A stretch of 30,781 nucleotides of DNA, taken from the NCBI GenBank assembly GCA_039182715.1, contig JBCDBY010000010.1, positions 1-30,781 of the forward strand. The letters run 5' to 3'. Made by a program: the position numbers and the translations under genes. Shown here one piece after another: positions 9,591-17,700 of the stretch (its first letter is position 1; each line of letters opens with the position of its first letter). The notes below the pieces were generated by a model, which saw only the letters and a list, made by a program, of their open reading frames with translations, was not told the DNA's origin and did no database searches. The DNA is from JBCDBY01 sp039182715 (GTDB taxonomy: Bacteria; Planctomycetota; PLA2).

Positions 9591-11803
9591 AGGCCGCCTC
9601 CCTGGAAGCCGTAGAAGAGCGCGTGGATGATGTGGATGACGATCAGCAGCACGACCAGCACCGCGAACCAGCGGTGCAGGAAGCGCCACGTGTTGAGAAT
9701 GGCGCGCAGGTCCTCGTAGTGCGCCGCCATCAGCGCCGTCCGGTGCGCGCGCCGCGCGAGGAGCAGCGCTTCGCGGATCTGCTCGGGCGTCACGCCCTGC
9801 TCGAGCCCCTCCTGCTGCAGCCCCTCGAGCGCCCGCTTCAGGTCGCGCTTCATGCCGAGCAGCGCGAGGACGCGGCCGAAGAACGAGCTGCGCCACTGGC
9901 GCTTCGCGATCAGCTCGTCGACCACGTCGCGCGCGCGCCCGCGGAACTGGCGCTGGCCGCGATCCCACTCCGCGGACATGGTGCCGAGCTGCTGTTTCAC
10001 CTCGGCCAGCTCGAGTTCACGTCCGTTCGCGGCGCGCGGGATGTACGCGTAGAAGTAGCGACCGATCGCGCCGGTGACGAGCAGCGCGGCAAGGCCCCAG
10101 AGTGCGCGGCCGCCGTGCGTCTCCTGCGGCGACATCGCGCCGTGCAGCAGGGCGAACAGCAGCGCCAGGATGCCGGTGGCGACGTGGCTGGTCATCCACG
10201 CCTTGAGCGAGCCCCAGCTGAACCGGATCGAGGGTGACCGGCGCACGAGGTAGAAGAGGTTGACGACGACCATGGTCACCGCCGCGATGCCGAGCCAAAG
10301 CCCGAGGCCGCGCGAGGGGCGCAGCCAGACGTGCTTGTCGTGCGTGGGGCGCAGCGCCTCCGGCAGCGCGTAGTAGTCGACGTTCGCGATCGCGAACAGC
10401 AGCGTGGCGAGCGCCATCACGAATCCGAGCACGATCGCACGGGTGAGGCCGGTGCCCTGCTCGCGCACCTCCTCGAAGTGGGGGCGCAGCGCCGGGTCGA
10501 ACGAGACGCCCGATTGCTCCAGCAGGGTCGTGGGAGGAGTGCCTCCCGCCATGATGAAGACCTCGTCGTTCGGGAGATCGAACTCCTCGTGCTCGATGTC
10601 GAGCGTGACGACCTCGTTCGCGATCGCACGCACCTCGCTGTGGAAGACCACGTCGAGCCCGTGCTCCTGGCGCGCGCGGGCGAGGCGGTCGACGTTGCGA
10701 TCGCCGACCCGGAAGAAGGTGCCCTTGCGATAGGAGAGCGTGACCTGGTTGCCCGGCTGCTCGGCGAGTCCGACCGCCGCCTCGACCGCGCTGTCGCCAC
10801 CGCCGACCACGAGGATGTTGCGGTCGCGGTAGGAGTTCGCGTCCATCAGGCTGTAGGCGACCTTGGGCAGCTCCTCGCCCTGCACGCCGAGGCGCTGCGG
10901 CACGCCGCGGCGGCCGAGCGCGAGGCAGACGAAACGCGCGCGGTAGGCGCCGGTCTCGGTTTTGACGGTGTAGGTGCCGTCCGGCTCGCGATCGAGCGCG
11001 CGGAAGGTCTCGCCGTGGCGGATCGGCAGCATCTGCTCGGCGGCGATGCGCTGCCAGATCCCGATCAGCTCCTCCTTGGTGTAGGTGTCCTTCGCGAGCG
11101 CGCCGACCAGCGGCAGATCGACCGACTGCGCGAGCACCAGCTTGCGGCGCGGGTACTTGGCGACGGTGCCGCCGACCTCGCGCTCCTGTTCGAGCACGAC
11201 GTAGCGCAGGTCGTCGCGCTTGGCGGCCAGCGCGCAGGCGAAGCCCGCCGGTCCTGCCCCGACGATGACGAGGTCGTGGACCTCGGGGTCGTGGGGGGCG
11301 GGCTCCGCCTGCACGCGGCGACCGACTTCGGTGCCGACCGCGCTGCCGTGCTCGATCGCCGTCTTGATGAGCGCCTGGGCGGTGAGCTCGCCGGCCAGGA
11401 AGAGTCCCGGCGAACCGACCGCCTCGAGGTTCTCGTCGTAGGCGGGGATGTCGGTGCGCTCCGCGGCATCGGCAAGCGTCACCGTGATGGCCCCGACCGG
11501 GCACTCCTCCTCGCAGACCGCATGGCCCACGCAGCGAGCACCGTTCACGACCATCGCCTGGCCGTGCACCAGCTCCAGCACCTGGTTCTCGGGGCAGACC
11601 GCGACGCATGTCCCGCAGCCGAGGCAGCGGGTCAGGTCGACGATCGGGTGCTGGAGTTTCGCTTCGTCCGCGCCCGCCTCGACGGCCTCCTCGCGCGCAC
11701 GCACGTTCGTGTGCATGCGCGCGAGTTCGGCGCGTCGAGCAAGTCGGACGAGCAGAGTGGCGCCAAGGATCCCGACAAGGGAAGCCAGCAGTGTCCAGCT
11801 CAC
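9587..11803 (-). CDS. Membrane fusion protein: ferredoxin, FAD/NAD(P) oxidoreductase and di-haem cytochrome b-like domain
   Basis: A 738-residue protein, GTG start at 11803. Residues 3-20 form a membrane helix followed by Arg residues, placing the soluble part inside the cell. A ferredoxin-like unit follows: cluster 1 is C60-x2-C63-x2-C66-x3-C70-P; cluster 2 reads C91-x2-H94-x2-C97-x3-C101-P, with His in place of the second Cys. Residues 178-430 form a thioredoxin-reductase-like fold with GAGPAG (182-187) for FAD and GGGDSA (334-339) for NAD(P), but no redox CxxC. Five more hydrophobic helices lie at about 453-473, 499-520, 538-558, 567-588 and 708-730. Two of them carry His pairs exactly 14 apart (H540/H554 and H710/H724), the spacing of di-haem cytochromes b. 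It probably passes electrons between NAD(P)H or ferredoxin and the 23-haem cytochrome encoded next. Confidence 0.88.
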   Translation of the reverse strand: MSWTLLASLVGILGATLLVRLARRAELARMHTNVRAREEAVEAGADEAKLQHPIVDLTRCLGCGTCVAVCPENQVLELVHGQAMVVNGARCVGHAVCEEECPVGAITVTLADAAERTDIPAYDENLEAVGSPGLFLAGELTAQALIKTAIEHGSAVGTEVGRRVQAEPAPHDPEVHDLVIVGAGPAGFACALAAKRDDLRYVVLEQEREVGGTVAKYPRRKLVLAQSVDLPLVGALAKDTYTKEELIGIWQRIAAEQMLPIRHGETFRALDREPDGTYTVKTETGAYRARFVCLALGRRGVPQRLGVQGEELPKVAYSLMDANSYRDRNILVVGGGDSAVEAAVGLAEQPGNQVTLSYRKGTFFRVGDRNVDRLARARQEHGLDVVFHSEVRAIANEVVTLDIEHEEFDLPNDEVFIMAGGTPPTTLLEQSGVSFDPALRPHFEEVREQGTGLTRAIVLGFVMALATLLFAIANVDYYALPEALRPTHDKHVWLRPSRGLGLWLGIAAVTMVVVNLFYLVRRSPSIRFSWGSLKAWMTSHVATGILALLFALLHGAMSPQETHGGRALWGLAALLVTGAIGRYFYAYIPRAANGRELELAEVKQQLGTMSAEWDRGQRQFRGRARDVVDELIAKRQWRSSFFGRVLALLGMKRDLKRALEGLQQEGLEQGVTPEQIREALLLARRAHRTALMAAHYEDLRAILNTWRFLHRWFAVLVVLLIVIHIIHALFYGFQGGGL

Positions 11804-11837
11804 AGCCGAACGTGCCTCCCACCGGGGGTGGCGGCTC

Positions 11838-12590
11838 TTACCGCTCTCTCCCGCGCGCGCTCACACGGCGCACCTCGGGCTTCTCCTCGGCCTTCTCCTC
11901 TTCCGCCTCGCGGCTCGCCTCGACGCGCTCCTCGAAGCGCTGCGCGGCGGCACTGAGCGGAAGGGCCGTCGCATCGATGTAGGTGCGGGCGGCCGTCATC
12001 GTCTCCTCGTAGCCCTCGTCGATCTCCGACACGAGCTGCACGAGGTCGCGCACGTCGTCCTGGATGAGGTCGAGCGCGGCGATGTTGAGGTCGTTGTGCA
12101 GGAAGAGCGCGTGGTCCTTCATACCCATGTTGAGCGCGTCGAACTTTTCCTGCGTCTTCTCGGCCCACTGCACGATCGAATCGAAACGTTCGGTCGTGGT
12201 GGAGAGACGCTCCGTGCTCATCTCGCGCATGTTCTCGCTGCTGAACGCCTTGAGGTCGTCCTCCCACTGCTTGAAGACCGGCTTGGCGGCGGCCTTCATG
12301 GGCTCGATCGTGGCGCGCATCATCTCGGCCTGCTTCTCCGACGCGGCGAGCGCTTCGACGAACTCGGCGTAGGCCTTGGTGGCGTCGCCGTCCTCGAACT
12401 CCTGCGCGGCCAGCACCTGCAGGAGGTCCATCGCCTCCGCGGACTTCTCGCGGCAGAGTTCGGCTTCGACGTAGACCTGCTCGATGTTGGCGACCAGGCC
12501 GTCGACCTTCTTCGGCCCCTCGGTCTTCAGGACCGCGCCGCAACCGGTCAGGAATGCGGCCGAAAGGGCAAACAACGCAATCTTTCGCAT
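11838..12590 (-). CDS. Helical lipoprotein, possibly DUF2959 family
   Basis: A 250-residue exported lipoprotein with lipobox LTGC at residues 14-17. The rest is almost entirely charged amphipathic helix, for example MRATIEPMKAAAKPVFKQWEDDL and the stretch from ERFDSIVQWAEKTQEKFDAL onwards, ending in a Glu/Arg-rich tail. Length, lipobox and helix pattern resemble DUF2959 proteins, whose function is unknown; the assignment is from memory and moderate. GGAGGAG lies upstream of the ATG. It precedes the flavoprotein gene by 34 bases in the same direction and follows a terminator, so it may be the first gene of the electron-transfer operon. A periplasmic scaffold role would be a guess. Confidence 0.75.
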   Translation of the reverse strand: MRKIALFALSAAFLTGCGAVLKTEGPKKVDGLVANIEQVYVEAELCREKSAEAMDLLQVLAAQEFEDGDATKAYAEFVEALAASEKQAEMMRATIEPMKAAAKPVFKQWEDDLKAFSSENMREMSTERLSTTTERFDSIVQWAEKTQEKFDALNMGMKDHALFLHNDLNIAALDLIQDDVRDLVQLVSEIDEGYEETMTAARTYIDATALPLSAAAQRFEERVEASREAEEEKAEEKPEVRRVSARGRER

Positions 12591-12628
12591 GGTTCTTCTG
12601 CTCCTCCGACGACCGGGAATGTCCCCAC

Positions 12629-12666
12629 AAAAAACGAGCTCGAATGGGTCGCCGTCGAGTTCGTTT
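12629..12666 (-). terminator. Intrinsic terminator after the glycosyltransferase gene
   Basis: Arms 12632-12643 and 12655-12666 form a 12-bp stem with one G-T wobble and an 11-base loop. On the minus strand the stem is followed by a run of T (the A tract at 12629-12634 on the plus strand). It separates the glycosyltransferase transcript from the lipoprotein and cytochrome cluster downstream. Confidence 0.7.
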
Positions 12667-12702
12667 CGGCGTTTTGGGGGGGGGCGCTTGAGGGGGGAGG
12701 AG

Positions 12703-14208
12703 CTAGCGCGAATAGCGGAAAACGCCCAGCGCTTCGGGCTTCCGCTCGCGGAGCGGGATGCGGCGGATCTCGGTCGGCTCGCCCCGTCCCGCTTCGAGAC
12801 GGTCGCGGTAGCGCGCGAACTGCTCGTCGGGGAAGGGATCGCCGTTGTCGCGATAGGTGAGCAGCAGCGTGGGGCCGCCCGGCTCGACCATGGCGGGGTC
12901 GGGGGCGAAGCGCAGGTCCGGCGGCCCGTTGCGCAGGATGTAGTAGTGCGTGCGCGCCCAGGTGCCGCCCCAGCCCTCGCCGTCCTTCGTGAGCGGCAGC
13001 GTGGGGGCGAAGGGGCTCCGCTCGAGCGCGGCGAAGACGACCCAGCGCGTCTCGGGCAGCGTGCCGATCTCGGCGAGGGCCGTGCGCGCGGCGGCGTCCG
13101 CCTCGTGCTTGTAGGGCTTGACGATGTCGCGCACCAGTCCGCCCACGGCGAAGAGCAGCATGAGCGCGTACCAGATCTTCGGGACCTGCGGCTTGCGCAG
13201 CGCGAAGGCGATACCGGGAATGCCGGCGCCGACCACCAGGCAGATCACCGGCGCGATCTGCTGCGTGATGCGCGCGCTGCCGCCGTACGGGTACTTGTGC
13301 AGCGCGGCGGCCAGGAACATGATCGGGAACGGGCTCAGCAGCAGCGCGAGCAGCAGGCGCCGGCGCGTGCGCCAGAGCGTGTAGACGCCCATGCAGAAGA
13401 GCAGGAAGGTCGCCGTGCTGCCGAAGTTGTTGCCGCCGTTGGGGTAGGCAAACATGTTGCCGGTGTGCATGTCGAGCAGCCAGAGCGGAAGCCGCCAGAA
13501 CTCGCGCAGCGGCGGGAAGGCGTCCTCCCAGTGGCTGCTGGTCAGGTGGAAGGTGCCCGCGCTCGCCTGCGTGGCGCCGACCAGCAGGTACATGACCGCG
13601 AAGCTGGCGGTGAACGCGAAGCCGGCCGCGACGAGGCGCGGATCGCGTCGATGCAGCCAAACGACCGCCACGATGCCGCCGGCGACGAACACCGACGGAT
13701 AGGACCACCACGCGAAGATCGCGGCCGTGAGCGCGAACGGCCAGACGCGCGCGCCCTCCAGCAGGCGCGTGCCCTGGAGCAGCAGGACGGTGCCGGCGAG
13801 CAGGTCGATGCTGTAGCTCTTCACTTCGGTCGCATGGCGGACCGGGTAGTAGGAGGCGGCGAAGAGCGCGAGCGCGCAGACCGCACCGGTCCGGTCGAGC
13901 GTCTTCTCGGCGAGGCGGCGGAAGACGAAGAGCGATGCCACGCCGGCGACGACCGGAAGGAACCGCAGCGCGTACTCGCCGAGACCGAAGACGCGCGACA
14001 TGCCCCACTCCGCCCAGAGGAACCCGATCGGCACCACCTGCAGGTAGTCGAGCGGCTGCATCAGCTCCTTCAGACCGCGGTCGAAGAAGTTGACCGCCAC
14101 GCGCGCCTCGTCGCCCCAGATGGGAAAGTCGAGTGCGTAGCGCACCAGACGCCAGGCGAGATTGACGCCCAGGAAGACGAGCGTCCAGCGCCGCGCGGTC
14201 ATGAACAC
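12703..14208 (-). CDS. GT39-type integral membrane glycosyltransferase
   Basis: A roughly 500-residue polytopic membrane protein of the PMT/ArnT type, which transfers sugars from polyprenyl-phosphate donors on the outer face of the inner membrane. The first hydrophobic segment is followed by WGDEARVAV (residues 31-39). The Asp-Glu in the first external loop is the family's catalytic signature. About ten hydrophobic helices follow up to about residue 360. The last 140 residues are soluble and contain HYYILRNGPPDLRF. The start may be GTG at 14208 or ATG at 14202; neither has a clear ribosome site. The STAS gene ends 7 to 13 bases upstream, so the two are probably cotranscribed. Acceptor and sugar cannot be told. 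Confidence 0.8.
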   Translation of the reverse strand: MFMTARRWTLVFLGVNLAWRLVRYALDFPIWGDEARVAVNFFDRGLKELMQPLDYLQVVPIGFLWAEWGMSRVFGLGEYALRFLPVVAGVASLFVFRRLAEKTLDRTGAVCALALFAASYYPVRHATEVKSYSIDLLAGTVLLLQGTRLLEGARVWPFALTAAIFAWWSYPSVFVAGGIVAVVWLHRRDPRLVAAGFAFTASFAVMYLLVGATQASAGTFHLTSSHWEDAFPPLREFWRLPLWLLDMHTGNMFAYPNGGNNFGSTATFLLFCMGVYTLWRTRRRLLLALLLSPFPIMFLAAALHKYPYGGSARITQQIAPVICLVVGAGIPGIAFALRKPQVPKIWYALMLLFAVGGLVRDIVKPYKHEADAAARTALAEIGTLPETRWVVFAALERSPFAPTLPLTKDGEGWGGTWARTHYYILRNGPPDLRFAPDPAMVEPGGPTLLLTYRDNGDPFPDEQFARYRDRLEAGRGEPTEIRRIPLRERKPEALGVFRYSR

Positions 14209-14215
14209 GGCGTGC

Positions 14216-14566
14216 TCACACCCGGAAGTGGCGCAGCGCCTCGTCGTCCGACTCGAAGAGCTGGAAGATATGGTGCAGCTCGAGCGTGCGGAACGTCGCG
14301 GAGAAGAAGTCGGAGGCGTGACTGAAGACCAGTTCGCCGCCCGCGTCGGTCAGCCGCTTGCGCAGCGCGACCAGATAGCCGAGCGCGGTCGAGTTGATGA
14401 AGCTCAGATCGCGCATGTTGAGACAGAGCCGATCGCGCCCGTCCGCGATGGCGGCGTCGAGCGTCCCGCTCACGGCGGGCAGACTGATGGAGTCGAAGCT
14501 TCCGTTGAGGCCGTAGATCGTGACCTCGTCCACGTCGCGCCGGTGCAGTTCCATGCGGTGGGGCAT
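14216..14566 (-). CDS. Second STAS-domain protein
   Basis: A protein of 112 to 116 residues, starting at ATG 14566 or ATG 14554. The sequence LCLNMRDLSFINSTALGYLVALRKRL matches the STAS strand-helix with the regulatory Ser (N-S-T-A-L-G in place of D-S-S-G-L-G). It ends with ESDDEALRHFRV, nearly the same ending as the STAS protein at 1865-2290. Such proteins act in partner-switching control together with kinases and phosphatases. It is divergent from a large Ser/Thr kinase gene (14711), an attractive but untested partner. It lies at the end of a very long antisense frame that runs under the kinase gene; only this part is real. Confidence 0.85.
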   Translation of the reverse strand: MPHRMELHRRDVDEVTIYGLNGSFDSISLPAVSGTLDAAIADGRDRLCLNMRDLSFINSTALGYLVALRKRLTDAGGELVFSHASDFFSATFRTLELHHIFQLFESDDEALRHFRV

Positions 14567-14604
14567 TGTGGCGGATTGCGGCGCGGAGCGCCATGAGGAG
14601 CCCG

Positions 14605-14634
14605 AGCGGCCGGGCGCCGGGGGCTGGGAGCCGG
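14605..14634. repeat. GC-rich intergenic repeat, one arm
   Basis: This stretch contains GGCCGGGCGCCGGGGGC followed by TGGGAGCCGGG. It matches one arm of the hairpin at 18361-18436 with few differences. It lies between the divergent STAS and kinase genes. Confidence 0.5.
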
Positions 14635-14656
14635 GAACGCCTCGAAATGAGGCGAT

Positions 14657-14689
14657 CGGAGCCCGTGGGTGGGCCGAAACCGGGCTCCG
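14657..14689 (+). promoter_or_regulatory. Inverted repeat before the kinase gene
   Basis: CGGAGCCCG (14657-14665) and CGGGCTCCG (14681-14689) form a perfect 9-bp inverted repeat around 15 bases. It ends 6 bases before the TAGTAT box. It could be an operator or a transcript hairpin from the divergent side; the sequence alone does not decide. Confidence 0.4.
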
Positions 14690-14695
14690 AATCGG

Positions 14696-14701
14696 TAGTA
14701 T
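14696..14701 (+). promoter_or_regulatory. -10-like box of the kinase/ATPase/TPR gene (TAGTAT)
   Basis: TAGTAT ends 9 bases before the ATG at 14711 and no Shine-Dalgarno sequence lies between them. It fits the near-leaderless pattern found at other genes in this window. Confidence 0.45.
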
Positions 14702-14710
14702 TGTCGGGTT

Positions 14711-17700
14711 ATGACTCTGGGAGGGGGCGCATGCGTCGTGGAGCGCGATCTGAGCGGCACCACCCTCGCCGGCTACCGCATCGAGGATCGGGTCGGCAAG
14801 GGCGGCGGCGGCACCGTGTATCGCGCCTTCGAGGGCGGGAACGGCCGCCTCGTCGCGCTCAAGGTCTTCCACCCGGAGCTGCTCGACGACGACAACGTCT
14901 TCCGCCGCTTCCAGCGCGAGGCGGAGCTGGGCATGAAGATCCAGCACCCGCACGTGGTGCAGACCTATGCGACCGGCAGCGAGGAGGTCGACGGCGTCCT
15001 GCTGCACTGGATCGCCATGGAGTTCATCGAGGGCGAGACGCTGCGCGATACGGTGACGGAGCTCGGCTCGCTGCCCGAGGAGTTGCTCTACCAGATCTCC
15101 GACCAGTTCCTGGACGCGCTCTCGGCGGTCCACGCCGAGGGGATGATCCATCGCGACGTGAAGCCGGAGAACATCGTGCTGACGCCGGCGCACGACATCA
15201 AGCTGATGGACCTCGGCGTCGCGCGCCTGCAGCAGGAGGGGCGTGACCTGACGCGCGCCGGCGAGTTCGTCGGTTCGCTCGCCTACGCGGCGCCCGAGCA
15301 GTTCCTCGACCAGGACCACGTCGGCCCGCGCGCCGATCTGTACGCGTTCGGCGTGCTGCTCTACGAGATGTCGACCGGTCACAACCCGTACGACATCGCC
15401 GACCTCGGCCAGTTGCTGGCGCGCAAGATGCGCGGGCAGGTGCGCCGGCCGAAGGTGGTCAACCGCAACCTCGACCCCTTCCTCGACGAGGTGATTCTCA
15501 CCTGCCTGCAGGGCGAGCCCGACGCGCGCTTCGCCGACTGCGACGAGCTGCGGCGCGTGCTCCGCGAGCGCGAGACCGGGGCGTGGTGGCAGCAGCGCAT
15601 CGAGGGCGACTCCTACCCGGCCGCCAACCGCGCGCTGCGCGCCCTGCGTCCGCCGCGCGAGGCGGACCTCGCCGGTCGTGCCGCGGAGATGGAGCGCCTG
15701 CACGCGGCGTATGAGCGCGCGACCGGCGGCAAGGCGACCGCGGTCTCGCTGCGTGGCGCCGCGGGCATCGGGAAGACGCGGCTGGCGCACGACTTCATGG
15801 AGGAGCTCGTCGCCCCCGAGGGACCGGTGCTGCTCGCCGGCCGCTGCCCCGACAGCGGCGCGCTGGCCTACCACCCGTTCCGCGAGGCGCTGCGGCACTA
15901 CTTCGGGGGTCGCGACCAGGCGCACGAGCGCGTCGCGGCGCTGCTGCCCGACCAGGAGCGTTCGGCGCAGAACCTGCTCAGCTGTCTGTTCGACGAGGGC
16001 GCCGATTTCGTGGTCGACGAGGTGATTCCCGCCGTGACGACGATCGTGCGCAAGCTCGCGGCGGACCGGCCGGTCGTCGTGCTGCTCGAGGATCTGCAGC
16101 GCGCCGACGGGGAGACCCTCACGCTCCTGGAGCACCTGCTGCGCACGCTCGACACCGAACCGGTGCTTGTCGCCGTCACCGCGCGCGACGAGGACGTCGA
16201 GCCGGGCAGCGATGTCGAGGAGGCGCTGGCGAATCTCGCGCAGCGCGAGGGGGCCCAGGCGATCGAGCTCGGCCCGCTCGACGAGGAGGCCGGGGACGCG
16301 CTGTTGACCGAGCTGCTGGTGCACGGCCGCACGGTGCGCGCGCTCGCCTATCCCGTGCTGCGCACCAGCGGCGGCAATCCGCGCTTCCTGCTCGAAGTCC
16401 TCGCGCACCTCAAGGAGACGGGCGCGCTCACGCCGCAGGAGGACGGCTTCATCAACGCGCACCCGGTGCGCGAGGTGGCGCTGCCGGCCGACGCGCGCGA
16501 CCTCATCGCGATTCGCGTGCGCGGGCTCGACGAGGATCTGCGCGAGCTCATCGATGCGGCGGCGGTGATCGGGCCGGCCTTCGACGCATCGCTGCTCGGC
16601 CAGGTCACGGGACAGCGCAAGATCCGGCTGCTCAAGAAGCTGGCGCTGCTCGAGCGCAAGCATCGCCTCATCGAGAGCGCCGGCAAGAACCGCTTCCGAT
16701 TCGCGAGCTACGGACTGCAGAACGTGCTCTACGACGCGATCGATAGGGACCGGCGCAAGCTGCTGCACGCCGAGTGCGCCGACGCGATCGCCGAGGACGA
16801 GGAGAAGATGCGCGCACAGGTCTGGGTGCGCCACCTCATGCGCGCCGGTCGGATCGACGAGGCGGGCGATCAGACTGCGGTCGCGATCGAGCACGCGGCG
16901 ATGCACGACCACGGATCCGAGGCGGTCGCCTTCCTCGACGAGGTGCTGGTCGCGCTGCCGGAGGACGCGCAGCAGCTGCGCTTCGATACCTCGATGCTGC
17001 TCGCGGCGCTGCACGGGTCGCTGGGCAACCTCGACGACCAGCGGCGCGCGCTCGCCCGCGCGGCCGGCGAGGCGGAAGGCATGGGCGAGGCGGGTCCGCT
17101 GGCGCGCGTGCAGGCGGCGTGTTCCGCCAGCTCCTGCAAGGTCGGCAGCTACGACCGCGCGGAGTCGGAGGCGATGAAGGGCCTCATGCTCGCCGGCAAG
17201 GCGAAGGACGTGGAGTGCGAGGCGCAGTGCCTGCACCTGCTCGGTCTCATCGCGGCGCGGCGCGGGGAGTTCGCGCGGGCGGCGGACTACCTGCGCGACG
17301 CCCTCGAGATCCGTCGGTCGGTGGGCGACCGCAAGGGCGAGGCGTCGACGCTCGTGCGGCTCGGCGCGATCATGTCGGAGATCGGCGAGGCGGACCAGGC
17401 GCTGGAGACGAAGCGCGGGGCGCTCGACATCCTGCGCGAGATCGGCGACCGGCGCGGCGAGGGGGCGGCGCTGAACAACGTCGGCAATTCGCTCGTCGAC
17501 AACGACCGCATCCAGGAGGCGCTCATCTGCTACGAGCAGTCGGTCAAGATCGCGCGCGCATTCGGTGACCTGCCCGCGGAGGCGGCGGCGCTGCACAACG
17601 TGGCGCGCGTGCTCACGATCGAGGCGCGCATCGAGGACGCCCAGACGCACTTCGAGCGCGCGCTCGACATCTTCCGCGAGATCGAGGATGCGAGCGGCGA

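Noticed and set aside
7587..9614. A 675-codon plus-strand frame under the 23-haem gene
   Set aside because: It is the antisense image of the repeated CxxCH codons, which yields monotonous Val/Ala/Arg text.
9591..9968. An N-terminal extension of the 23-haem protein
   Set aside because: The extension lies in another frame inside the flavoprotein gene, whose cytochrome b helices are clear. The GTG at 9590 has a ribosome site and starts a hydrophobic anchor.
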